DNA of 64,000 nucleotides from Actinomadura violacea (GTDB lineage: Bacteria; Actinomycetota; Actinomycetes; Streptosporangiales; Streptosporangiaceae), in NCBI RefSeq assembly GCF_017573465.1, contig NZ_JAGEPF010000004.1:186001-250000 (forward strand), read 5' to 3'. The notes under the pieces are model-generated. The model was not told the DNA's origin. It was given only the letters and a program-made list of their open reading frames with translations, and made no database searches. This document shows positions 1 to 8,181 of the stretch, one piece after another. Both the position numbers and the translations under genes were made by a program. Within the stretch, counting starts at the first letter, position 1, and each line of letters starts with the position of its first letter.

Positions 1-11
1 ATCGGCTCGCG

Positions 12-404
12 ATGCCGAGCACGGACGAACAAAGGCGGGTCTCCGACGCACGGATCTTCCTCGCGCTCGCCGACCCGGCGCTGCTCATCGATCCTGGTGC
101 TTGCAGTCGTCCGCTCCTGGCCGAGGCGGCCGTCCAGGAGCGGTTGGCCGACGGGTGGAGTCGCGCCCTCGGCTGCCTCACCGAGGGCGAGTGGGCGCCG
201 TCCGCGCGCGACTGGCTGCGCAACGCCGCCGCTGACGAGCGGTGCCGGGACCTGCTGCTCGACCTTCTCCTCGCGGGATGCGCGCACCGTCCGCGCGTCC
301 TCGCCCGCATGTACACGCTGGCGCGGGAGGCCGCGCCGCGCACCGACCTGGAGGATCTCGTGCTCCGCAAGATCAGGACGGGCAGGAGGGCCGAATCCGC
401 ATGA
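12..404 (+). CDS. hypothetical protein, possibly 5'-truncated by the window edge
   Basis: This 130-residue soluble protein is not one I recognise. It is rich in Leu, Ala, Arg and acidic residues and looks all-helical, with no signal peptide or membrane segment. The ATG at 12 lies too close to the window start to judge a ribosome site, and the frame is open upstream of it, so the true start may lie outside. Its stop overlaps the start of the next gene by four bases (ATGA at 401-404), so the two are almost certainly translated together. The partner is a membrane protein, which suggests this is its cytoplasmic companion; that role is inference. Confidence 0.6.
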   Translation: MPSTDEQRRVSDARIFLALADPALLIDPGACSRPLLAEAAVQERLADGWSRALGCLTEGEWAPSARDWLRNAAADERCRDLLLDLLLAGCAHRPRVLARMYTLAREAAPRTDLEDLVLRKIRTGRRAESA

Positions 405-1417
405 GCGAGTTCGAGGGGGCGGGCCCCTTGCACACAGGCCGCGTCCTTCCGGTGTTCTTCCCGCTGCTGATCGGCGGGTTGCTGCTGGCCATGCTGGTGC
501 TGCTGGCGCCGGCGTTCGTCTGGGCGCCCGTCCTCGCGGTCGCGGCGCTCGGCGGGCTCGCGTTCCTCTTCCGCCGGACGTTCCGTCCCGCGCCGCCACG
601 AGAGTTCGGGTACGTGCCGGACGCCGCACCCTCCACGGAGGTGGGCCGCATCACCGAGGTGCGCCTCCCGAGCAGCCGCCCGGACTACTTCTTCGTCTTC
701 TCCGCGAACGTGGTGTGGCGGCGCGGGGACGTCCTCGAGGAGCACCCGGCGGTGAACCTCGACGCGCTCGCGCGGAACGCGATCGTCCGGCGCGCCCACG
801 ACATCGTCCGGCTGTGGGATCCCGAGCACCTCTCGCTGGTAGCGCACGAGCTGGGCGGCGCGCTGGCGGAGATGCAGGCGGACGCGACCGGCCGCGTCCG
901 CGCGATGGCCCAGGCGGTGAAACTCTCGCTGCCCGAGGACGACCGGAAGCGGCTCGATGAACTCGCCACGGTGCGCAAGACGGAGGCCGTCTGGGAGCAC
1001 GAGCGCAAGCAGGAGCAGAGCCGGCGGCGCTACCTCGGCGAGGACGCCCTGAAGGACCAGGGCAGCGCCGTAGTGTGGTGGCTCGCCCGCAACGACGGAG
1101 CGCTGGACGGCACCGTCGACCGCATCGAGGCACTCAAGCATCTGGCCGACGCCGCGAACAACCTGCAACCGCCGCCCGGCCCCGAGCGGTCCGCCGCCGA
1201 CCACTTCGGCGCGATGCTCGACCGCCTCGGCCTGTCCGCGGACGACCCGCAGCGCAACCTCCTCGCCCGCGAGGTCGCCGACGCGATCGCGCACAACGGC
1301 CACCCCGGCGTCGCCGACGAGATCAAGGACCGCTTCGACCCGCCCCGTACCGCAGACGGCCCGGACGCACCGGATCCGGCGTCCGAATCCCGGCCGCCAC
1401 CGGGGGACGGCCACTGA
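401..1417 (+). CDS. membrane protein with two N-terminal TM segments, unknown function
   Basis: The protein has 338 residues when started at the ATG that overlaps the upstream stop codon; longer in-frame starts run through the previous gene and are rejected. Two hydrophobic segments lie at roughly residues 15-40 and 42-60, with an Arg-rich stretch just after them, so a long hydrophilic C-terminal part probably faces the cytoplasm. That part is helical and charged, with probable coiled coil around residues 150-220, and ends in a Pro/Asp-rich tail. I recognise no family. The ATGA junction makes it the second gene of an operon with 12-404. The kinase gene downstream starts about 190 bases later. 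Confidence 0.7.
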   Translation: MSEFEGAGPLHTGRVLPVFFPLLIGGLLLAMLVLLAPAFVWAPVLAVAALGGLAFLFRRTFRPAPPREFGYVPDAAPSTEVGRITEVRLPSSRPDYFFVFSANVVWRRGDVLEEHPAVNLDALARNAIVRRAHDIVRLWDPEHLSLVAHELGGALAEMQADATGRVRAMAQAVKLSLPEDDRKRLDELATVRKTEAVWEHERKQEQSRRRYLGEDALKDQGSAVVWWLARNDGALDGTVDRIEALKHLADAANNLQPPPGPERSAADHFGAMLDRLGLSADDPQRNLLAREVADAIAHNGHPGVADEIKDRFDPPRTADGPDAPDPASESRPPPGDGH

Positions 1418-1605
1418 CCGTCCGGTACAGGCCGCGGCGGCGCGAAGGCCGTCGCGGCCTCGGTCCGAGCCGGTGCCACCGCCCCGTAAACGAGAGCACG
1501 AGCCGAACCGTCCCACTCATCGGCGGCGCCGCCGCCCCTTCCCGTACAACTGAAGAGAGGCCGGGTACGCGTGTCCGAGGGAGCCGACCGCACGGGCGGG
1601 GCCGC

Positions 1606-3309
1606 ATGACCCGCAGCAAGCCGCTGACCTCCAGAGATCCGGAACGGATCGGCGAACACAGCCTCCTCGGGCGGCTCGGCGAGGGCGGGCAAGGCGTCGT
1701 CTACCTCGCCGAAGACCCGTCCGGCAGGCAGGTCGCGCTGAAGGTCCTGCACGACCGCGGCGGCTCGCGGGACGGATTCCTCAGGGAGACATCGGCGGCC
1801 CGCAAGGTGGCGCCGTTCTGCACCGCCGAGATCCTGCACGTCGGTGAGGACGACGACCTGCCCTACGTCGTCACCGAACTCATCGACGGCCCCTCACTGC
1901 GCGAACTGGTGGACGAGAAGGGCCCGCAGGACGGCCCCGCCCTCTACCGCCTCGCGATCGGCACGGCGACGGCGCTCGCGGCCATCCACCAGGCCGGCGT
2001 CGTGCACCGCGACTTCAAACCCGGCAACGTCCTGGTCGGGCCGGATGGCCCCCGCGTGATCGACTTCGGCATAGCCCGCTCCATGGACGCGACTCTCACC
2101 GCCACGAGCAGCATCGTCGGCACCCCGTCGTACATGGCACCCGAGCAACTCGCCGGGGAGCCGGTCGGCCCGCCGGCGGACGTCTTCGCCTGGGGCGCCA
2201 CCATCGCCTACGCCGCCAACGGCCGACCGCCCTACGGCCAGGACACCATTCCCGCGGTCATGAACCGCATCGTCAAGGGCAAGCCCGACCTCGGCGGCCT
2301 CACCGGCCCCCTTCGCGACCTGGTCGCCGAGTCCCTCCACAAGGACCCGTCCCGCCGCCCCGAGAGCCGCGGCCTCCTCCTTCGCCTCCTCGAACACTCC
2401 CAGGGCCCGATCGCCGCGTCGGAGGCCCTGGCCGAGGGTCGTGCCCTCGCCATGGCCGACGACCGGACCCTCGCCAACCGCACCGCCCGCTGGGCTACCG
2501 CCCCACGCCCCACCCGCCCGCTCTTCCAGCGCCGCGTCCTCCTCGCAGGCATCGCCACCGCGACCGTCCTCCTCGTCCTCACCACCGCCCTGGCCGTCCG
2601 CCAGGCTCCCTCCGGACGGTCCGCGGCCTCGCCTCGCACAACCGGCGCGGCGGCACCGCCCGCACAGCCCACCGCCCCCAAGGATGTCGCGGCGGCCGTC
2701 GAGCAGGCGGTCTCCCAGCGCAAGACGGCCGCCTTCACGGCGAACGGCCAGATCGCGGACGGCAACGACTCCTTCGTTTCACACGGCAGGCTGCATTTCC
2801 GACCCGGATCGAGCACGAACTACGACCTCACTGTTCGCAATCCCGACTCCGAGACGGAATCCAGCGACGCCCGGATCATCTTGCTGGGAAACTGCGGATA
2901 CCTCAGAAGCGAACCGCAGAGATGCCGTCCGACGAACGGCCAGCAGATGGACGCGTACGCCTTTCTGGCGAGTGAGGTCCGCTGGGTCACGTCCCCATAC
3001 GACATCCTCGAACTCCTGCGAAACTCAACGGCCCTGAAGCGGGATACGGACTCGGGCACCATCACCTATCGCGGAAGCACCCGGCTCGCCCCGCTCATCG
3101 ACGACGGGCCGGTCGCCCCCTTCTACCGGATCTTCAGCTCCAGAGTCACGAACATCACGTTCACGCTCGTCACCGCCCGGGACCACCTTCCCGAGCGCCT
3201 GGACATCGACCTCTGGACGCGGATCGATCCGCGGATAACCGCCCACTCCCTCTACTCCGCCACGTACACCGACTGGGGCAAGAGCGGCACGATCACCCGC
3301 GCCTACTGA
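1606..3309 (+). CDS. receptor-type serine/threonine protein kinase (PknB-like) with extracellular domain
   Basis: This 567-residue transmembrane Ser/Thr kinase phosphorylates protein targets in the cytoplasm. The kinase domain covers about residues 14-265: Gly-rich loop GEGGQGVVY, ATP lysine in VALKVL near 46, catalytic HRDFKPGN near 135, DFG near 153 and the APEQ motif near 180. The catalytic loop has HRDF rather than the commoner HRDL. One TM helix lies at about 307-330. The remaining 230 residues are extracytoplasmic and carry no PASTA repeats; they read like a small beta-rich ligand-binding domain with a Cys pair. The ATG at 1606 is chosen because the frame upstream is shadow sequence. 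The ligand is unknown. Confidence 0.9.
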   Translation: MTRSKPLTSRDPERIGEHSLLGRLGEGGQGVVYLAEDPSGRQVALKVLHDRGGSRDGFLRETSAARKVAPFCTAEILHVGEDDDLPYVVTELIDGPSLRELVDEKGPQDGPALYRLAIGTATALAAIHQAGVVHRDFKPGNVLVGPDGPRVIDFGIARSMDATLTATSSIVGTPSYMAPEQLAGEPVGPPADVFAWGATIAYAANGRPPYGQDTIPAVMNRIVKGKPDLGGLTGPLRDLVAESLHKDPSRRPESRGLLLRLLEHSQGPIAASEALAEGRALAMADDRTLANRTARWATAPRPTRPLFQRRVLLAGIATATVLLVLTTALAVRQAPSGRSAASPRTTGAAAPPAQPTAPKDVAAAVEQAVSQRKTAAFTANGQIADGNDSFVSHGRLHFRPGSSTNYDLTVRNPDSETESSDARIILLGNCGYLRSEPQRCRPTNGQQMDAYAFLASEVRWVTSPYDILELLRNSTALKRDTDSGTITYRGSTRLAPLIDDGPVAPFYRIFSSRVTNITFTLVTARDHLPERLDIDLWTRIDPRITAHSLYSATYTDWGKSGTITRAY

Positions 3310-3415
3310 CCGATGAACAGAGACGCCCGCGCCTTCTGCATGGGCATCATCCATGTGTCCTCCATGGCCCTTCGCCGCGTGAAGGCCGTGGTGACGGGCG
3401 GAGAGCCGGTCGGCC

Positions 3416-4615
3416 TCAGGTCGGCCGGCAGATGTTCTCGGCGAGGTCCGCGACCTGGGCGAGGAGGTCGGAAGGCGGGAGGGTCAGGTCGAGGGACGTC
3501 TCCACGATGTGCAGCCCGTTCACGCCCACGATGCTGTGCGCGTGCGGTTCGCCCATGCCCGCCGCGTACACGAGGTGACCGCGTTCCAAACCCATCACCG
3601 TGCAGTACGCGAGCATCTGATACAGGTCGCTCTCGTGCTTGCCCGGTTCGAGCTCGACCTTGTACTTGGCGTCCACCACGGCGGCCGGACGGCCGTCGGC
3701 GGTGTCGTGGACGAGGTCGGGACGGAGTTTCACCCGGCGCGCGTGATCCAGGTGGTGGCGCCGGTCCTGGAGCCGCGTCCTCCCGCCATACGGACGCAGG
3801 GCCTCGGCGAGGGCGACGCACAGGAAGTCCTCGAAGACGCGCCACATCTCCAGCATGAGTCCGTCCACGCGGACGCCTGTGCCGTCGTCGAGTTCGTAGG
3901 ACGCGCCGCGCAGCACGAGTTCCGCCAGCCCGAGCGCGGTGCCGTAGCGGCTGTTCAGCCGGGTCGGCGTCCATTCCGGCAGTGCCCGTCCGGCGACGAG
4001 CCGTGTCACGCCGTCCAGCCGGAGAAGCAGGTGCCTGAGCAGTTTGCGGGTGCCCGCCGGGACGTCCGGCAACCGCAGAAGCCGGTGCGTCGCGGCGAGC
4101 AGCACCTGGTTTTCGGGGATGTCGACGGTGTAGTCGTCGTATCGGACCTCGACCGGCACCGGGAACCCGTGGCGGCGCTGGATCTGGTCGATCACACGGA
4201 TGCGCCCGCGGACGACCGGCAGCGCCTCCTCGATCTCGCGGTAGCCGAGAAGGACGCCCTGCCGCAGCGTCCGTTCGGCGGCGCGCGCGAAGGCGTGGGC
4301 GAGCGCGGGCAGCAGTTCGGGGTGCTCTCCCGCGTCGACCGCCTCCTCTCGCCAGCCCCGGGGCTTGCGCGCGTAGGTGAGCAGGAAGAACAGCCGGTCG
4401 ATGGGCGTCTTCGGCTGGACCCGCAACTCCACCGTGTGCGCGGCGGGGCCGACTCGGGCGGCGCCGACGAGCCCGTTGTCGCGCAACCGCCACAGCCCGA
4501 GCCGCGGCCCCGGCGCGATCCGCACCAGCTCCGACGCGGCCAGTGCGGTCGCCTGCTCGCCCGTCAGCTCGTGCTCTGTCCAGGGGCCGTTCTCTCGGAG
4601 CCGGACGAGCGTCAC
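3416..4615 (-). CDS. mcrC: McrC-type endonuclease subunit of an McrBC restriction system
   Basis: McrC is the nuclease subunit that McrB drives to cut DNA carrying modified cytosine. This 399-residue protein has the McrC layout: an N-terminal beta-rich region with the conserved RVQPKTPIDRLFFLLTYA stretch, a middle part with EVRYDDYTVDIPENQVLLAA, and a C-terminal PD-(D/E)xK site seen as RPDLV near 297 followed by VVDAKYK near 310-316. It starts with GTG inside the mcrB stop (GTGA overlap at 4612-4615), so translation is coupled and the pair is one operon. All catalytic residues appear intact. The modification it recognises cannot be read from sequence. Confidence 0.92.
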   Translation of the reverse strand: MTLVRLRENGPWTEHELTGEQATALAASELVRIAPGPRLGLWRLRDNGLVGAARVGPAAHTVELRVQPKTPIDRLFFLLTYARKPRGWREEAVDAGEHPELLPALAHAFARAAERTLRQGVLLGYREIEEALPVVRGRIRVIDQIQRRHGFPVPVEVRYDDYTVDIPENQVLLAATHRLLRLPDVPAGTRKLLRHLLLRLDGVTRLVAGRALPEWTPTRLNSRYGTALGLAELVLRGASYELDDGTGVRVDGLMLEMWRVFEDFLCVALAEALRPYGGRTRLQDRRHHLDHARRVKLRPDLVHDTADGRPAAVVDAKYKVELEPGKHESDLYQMLAYCTVMGLERGHLVYAAGMGEPHAHSIVGVNGLHIVETSLDLTLPPSDLLAQVADLAENICRPT

Positions 4616-6669
4616 CGCAGCCGGTTCCGCAGCGCGTCGAGTCCGTAGCGCGCTTTCACGTCGGTGCCATCACCGTAGTGGTGCTCTTCCAGCAGCGGGA
4701 TGATCTGCGTCCGCCAGATCCTTTCGAGCATGACGTCGTCGTCGACGCCCTCCCGCATGAGGTAGGACGGCCCGATCCGGAAGTCGCGGTCGTCGATGCG
4801 GCTGTTCAGCTCGGCGAGCAGCCGGGCCGGCTCGTCCGGAAGCCCCTCATTCTTCAACCATTGGGCGAGCATGCCGTCGGTGGGCGGCTCATCGGGGTGC
4901 AGTTCCGTGAACCAGAACCGGCGCCGCATCGCCGCGTCGACGAGCGCGATGGACCGGTCGGCGGTGTTCATCGTGCCGATGATGAAAACGTTCTTCGGGA
5001 GCGTGAAGCCCTTGTCGTCCTCCGGGGCGTAGAGCAGGTTGATGGGCTGGTCCCGGTACTCCAGCAGGAAGTACAGCTCACCGAAGATCTTCGCGAGATT
5101 GCCCCGGTTGATCTCGTCGATGATCAGCACGTACGGCCGCCCCGGATGGGCCAGCGCCGCGCTGACGAGCCGCCGGAACGGGCCGCGCACCAGATCGAGC
5201 GAGACCGTCCCGTCCTCGCCCTTCCTGGGCCGGTACCCCTCGAAGAAGTCCTCGTAGGAATAGGCGGGATGGAATTGGACGAGCTGGACGTTCTCCGGCC
5301 GTCCGGACGTCAGGTGCCGTGCGAGGTGCCGCGCCAGGTAGGTCTTCCCGGTGCCGGGCGGCCCGTAGAAGATGAGCTGCGGCCGCTCCCGGAGCAGCTC
5401 AACACACTCCTGCAGCCACTCCTGCTTGACGAGAAGCTCCTCTGCCAGCTTCCCGGTGACGTCCGGCAACCGCACCTCGATATCGATGACCGGTCCCGGC
5501 TCGCCGAGCAGTTTGTCCAGTTCGGGCACGAGCGGGGTGAGTTCGACGAGGTCGGCGTCAGGATTGCTGACGAGCGCCGCGAAGTCGGCGGGCAGTTCGT
5601 CGTAGTCGAGCGGCTCCTCGGCGTTGCGCCACTCGACGGGCCGCTGGAGGTTCGCGCGGTGTTCGACGCTGCCGGCGAAGGACGGCTCTCCGGTGATGAC
5701 CCCGAGGTAGACGGCGCTGCCCTCGTTGGTGACGACGATGTCGTTCTCCCTCATGCGCGAGAGGAAGGCATGGTATTCGCCGGTGAGCCGCTCACGCTCC
5801 TGCGCACCCGTCCCGGAGTAGTCCTCCCGGACCGCGTCGCGGACCCGTTCGGCGGGCGCGCCGGACGGCAGGTCGCGCAATCTGGAGGCGGCGAGCGAGC
5901 AGACGCCTTCGGGCAGCCAGAGCCCGGTGATCAGATCACCACCGCGAAGGTTGGACGCCCGCACCAGCCACGCCCGCCGCGCCGCCGGATCGACGACCAC
6001 GGGAATCACGACGGTCTCACGTGCCGGCGTCCGGCGCAGCCCGTCGGCCTTGCCGTCGAACGCTAGGACGCCGTCCTCGGAGAGCAGCCCGAGCCATTCC
6101 TCACGCTCCTCCTCGGTGAGATGGGCTTCGCGCGGCGGCGTGCCGTCATCGGAGAGCAGCCTATGCCAGCCGTCGGGCCGGGTGCCCAGCAACAATCCGA
6201 GAAGGGCGGTTTCCTCGACGTTGGCTTCGGACGCCACATCCGCGAGGGACGCCCACCTGCCTTCAGGAAGAGCCTCGACCATGGCCACCGCACCCTGGAG
6301 AGGATTCCTGTACTCCTCCCAATACCTGTACGCGCGGCCCAGCTCCGCGTAGAAGGACACCTTGTCGGGGCATGCGTCCAGGGCGTACCGCCCCCGACCG
6401 GTCACGAACCACCGCCGCCGGGCCTTACAGACCAAACCGGCCTTCACCAGCCCTATGCTGGCGAACTGCAGCTCGGTGTAGGAGTCGTCGTCCCACGAGT
6501 CGCCCGCGATCTCTCGCCATCGCGCCTCCAGGTCGGGATTCGTCTCGAAGAGCCGCCTGTGCAGCTCCCGGTAACGGACGCCGGAGGCGGCCTCGGCCGG
6601 ATCGGCTTCCACCAGCAGCCGCATTGCGACGAAGAGCATTTCCGCGGTGAGTTCGCTTCGACTCGTCAC
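4612..6669 (-). CDS. mcrB: McrB-type AAA+ GTPase with N-terminal PUA-like reader region
   Basis: McrB is the NTP-driven motor and DNA reader of McrBC. With the GTG start at 6669 it has 685 residues. The AAA+ part holds Walker A (GPPGTGKTYLA, near 436), Walker B (LIIDEINRGNLAKIFGELY, near 513) and the family signature IGTMNTADRSIALVDAAMRRRF-like sequence near 561. Upstream, around residues 300-350, the order RENDIVVT, YLGVITG and RPVEW resembles the PUA/EVE-like fold used by many McrB proteins to bind modified bases. The extreme N-terminus is helical, perhaps winged-helix. The start is the only GTG/ATG that keeps the conserved N-terminal part without running into low-complexity sequence; its ribosome site is weak. 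Confidence 0.9.
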   Translation of the reverse strand: MTSRSELTAEMLFVAMRLLVEADPAEAASGVRYRELHRRLFETNPDLEARWREIAGDSWDDDSYTELQFASIGLVKAGLVCKARRRWFVTGRGRYALDACPDKVSFYAELGRAYRYWEEYRNPLQGAVAMVEALPEGRWASLADVASEANVEETALLGLLLGTRPDGWHRLLSDDGTPPREAHLTEEEREEWLGLLSEDGVLAFDGKADGLRRTPARETVVIPVVVDPAARRAWLVRASNLRGGDLITGLWLPEGVCSLAASRLRDLPSGAPAERVRDAVREDYSGTGAQERERLTGEYHAFLSRMRENDIVVTNEGSAVYLGVITGEPSFAGSVEHRANLQRPVEWRNAEEPLDYDELPADFAALVSNPDADLVELTPLVPELDKLLGEPGPVIDIEVRLPDVTGKLAEELLVKQEWLQECVELLRERPQLIFYGPPGTGKTYLARHLARHLTSGRPENVQLVQFHPAYSYEDFFEGYRPRKGEDGTVSLDLVRGPFRRLVSAALAHPGRPYVLIIDEINRGNLAKIFGELYFLLEYRDQPINLLYAPEDDKGFTLPKNVFIIGTMNTADRSIALVDAAMRRRFWFTELHPDEPPTDGMLAQWLKNEGLPDEPARLLAELNSRIDDRDFRIGPSYLMREGVDDDVMLERIWRTQIIPLLEEHHYGDGTDVKARYGLDALRNRLR

Positions 6670-6791
6670 CCGATCAAGATTCGCAGAACATAGGCACCCA
6701 AACCAGGCATTTGCTGCTACCGGCCGCTTTTGGCGCACAGGCGGCGGTCCGGCGATGGAGCCGAGGAACCGCCGCCCGCGTCGCGCTGTCC

Positions 6792-7355
6792 TTACTTTCC
6801 TTTGCGGTAGTGCCCGTACTCGCGGACGAGGATGTCGAACGGCATGGACGGCCAGCGGCTGAGCGCGCCGGTCTCCCGGTCGACCACGAGTACCGGACTC
6901 ACGTCGTCGCCGCCGTCGAGGGCGCGGCGGACGAGGAATCCCTCCGGGAATTCCTCGACGACAAGGGGGACGGGACGGCCACCGGCGGCGAAGTGGGCAT
7001 CGGCGCGGCGCCAGGCTTCGGCGCGGTCGACGGCGACGGGGCGGACGGCGTAGGCGGCGAGGACGTCGGAGACGCCTTGCAGTGTCCGGCAGTCGGGGGT
7101 GCCGCAACCACGGCAGATCTCGCGCCCCCTCGAATCGTCGCCGGGCCGGTGGGTCGCCATGACGCACGTCAGTGCGGCCGTGCAGGCGAGCACGAGTCGC
7201 CGCGCCTCCACGGCGAACCGCCTGCTGTAGGGGTCGAGGCGGTCCTCCCGGCCGAGCGCGGCCTCGATGGCGTGCGCGTCGGCCCGCATCGCGGCGGTCA
7301 TCACCCCGTGCACCCGCTGGTGCACCTGGTGGTGGGTCCAGGCGGCCTGTCTCAC
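6792..7355 (-). CDS. YrhB/Imm35-like C-terminal domain protein
   Basis: This is a 187-residue cytoplasmic protein. The last ~75 residues (a helix, then PLVVEEFPEGFLVRRAL, VLVVDRETGALSRWPSMP and DILVREYGHYR) have the beta-sheet order of YrhB/immunity-protein-35 family proteins, which occur as toxin immunity or small accessory proteins. The N-terminal half has a Cys cluster (CRGCGTPDC) that may bind a metal. It starts at GTG inside the stop codon of the HATPase gene (GTGA overlap at 7352-7355), so the two are co-translated. There is no recognisable toxin beside it. The family call rests on the C-terminal pattern only. Confidence 0.6.
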   Translation of the reverse strand: MRQAAWTHHQVHQRVHGVMTAAMRADAHAIEAALGREDRLDPYSRRFAVEARRLVLACTAALTCVMATHRPGDDSRGREICRGCGTPDCRTLQGVSDVLAAYAVRPVAVDRAEAWRRADAHFAAGGRPVPLVVEEFPEGFLVRRALDGGDDVSPVLVVDRETGALSRWPSMPFDILVREYGHYRKGK

Positions 7356-7777
7356 GCGGCCCACTCCCCCGCGAACACGGCGGTGACGGTGCGGCCCGTG
7401 TCGTTGCCGTGCCAGCCCCAACTCTCGGCGGTGAGCGAGACGGTGCGCAGGCCGCGCCCGCATTCGGCGAGTTCGGCTGCCTGGACCACGACCGGCTCGC
7501 CGGGCCCGCCCTGGTCGGCGACGGACACCGCGACGCGGCCGGCGTGCCGCGCGACCTCCACGATGAAGGCGCCGCCCGCCTGTCCGCTCTTGGTGTGCCG
7601 GAGCGCGTTCACCACGAACTCGTCGGCGGCGAGCAGGACGTCGTCGAGGTAAGGGCAGCCGTCCAGCAGGCAGCCGACGAAGCGGCGCACGGCGCGGGCC
7701 TGCTCGGCGCCGCCGGGGAACGAGCGCCGCCAGCACAGCGGCGCGGACTCTGCTGCCAGCAGCATTGCCGGGGGCAT
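7352..7777 (-). CDS. HATPase_c ATP-binding protein (RsbW-like anti-sigma regulatory factor)
   Basis: This 141-residue lone GHKL ATPase belongs to the large actinomycete group of RsbW/SpoIIAB-like proteins. These bind or phosphorylate partner proteins in sigma-factor or developmental control. The N box reads ADEFVVNALRHT, the G1 box VADQGGPGEP and the G2 box ECGRGLRTV. The ATG at 7777 is preceded by GAGGAGT at good spacing, and this excludes longer starts. It is the first gene of a two-gene operon with the Imm35-like gene. No cognate sigma or anti-anti-sigma gene lies in the window. Confidence 0.85.
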   Translation of the reverse strand: MPPAMLLAAESAPLCWRRSFPGGAEQARAVRRFVGCLLDGCPYLDDVLLAADEFVVNALRHTKSGQAGGAFIVEVARHAGRVAVSVADQGGPGEPVVVQAAELAECGRGLRTVSLTAESWGWHGNDTGRTVTAVFAGEWAA

Positions 7778-8181
7778 CGGGACTCCTCGGATCGTGACGA
7801 ACGTGATGGTTGCGGATCGTTGAGGTCGTCCCTCAGCGACACGTCGATCGTCACAGACAGAAGTCGTCCGGGCACGAAGAATCAGCACCGATCACGCCCG
7901 GACGGACTTATCAGCACCATCGCTCACTGGACGTACGACATTCGCATCTTCGATTTCCGCACGTGCGCGCTTCTCCGGGGCCTCGACTTCACGGCACAGC
8001 ACTCGCCACAAAGTCGGATATGCCCGGCATATACCAGTTACCGGTCAGTTCGTGGGGGACGCGGAAGAGACGGTGCCGGTTGCGCGGTTCCCGTGCTTCG
8101 GCGCACTCCGGACAGGTCATCGAATTCCGGTTGCGCCGGGACGCCTGTGATTGGTGTGGTTCGTGGCTGCGAATCAAACGC
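7778..8181. other. intergenic region between divergent HATPase and OLD genes
   Basis: This 404-base gap must hold promoters for both directions. A 9-bp perfect inverted repeat lies at 7865-7873 and 7896-7904 (arms CGTCCGGGC/GCCCGGACG, 22-base loop); it could be an operator or a weak hairpin. A possible 43-codon gene on the minus strand (7989-8120) is listed separately. I see no convincing -35/-10 pair. Confidence 0.5.
7989..8120 (-). CDS. possible small Cys-containing protein
   Basis: This is a 43-codon frame starting at ATG 8120, with a GGAAT stretch upstream as a weak ribosome site. The peptide begins MTCPECAEA, carries a CPEC motif suggestive of half a zinc site, and continues with an aromatic PHELTGNWYMPGISDF segment. 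About two thirds of its third codon positions are G or C, which is lower than in most neighbours but compatible with coding. It overlaps no other gene and sits between two divergent ones. It may simply be noncoding. Confidence 0.3.
   Translation of the reverse strand: MTCPECAEAREPRNRHRLFRVPHELTGNWYMPGISDFVASAVP

Noticed and set aside
12..1417. two-gene operon as a toxin-antitoxin pair
   Set aside because: The sizes and the membrane protein do not resemble any known pair, and no toxin motif is visible.
4543..6066. 507-codon plus-strand frame opposite mcrB
   Set aside because: It is antisense to conserved AAA+ motifs and has shadow-type composition.
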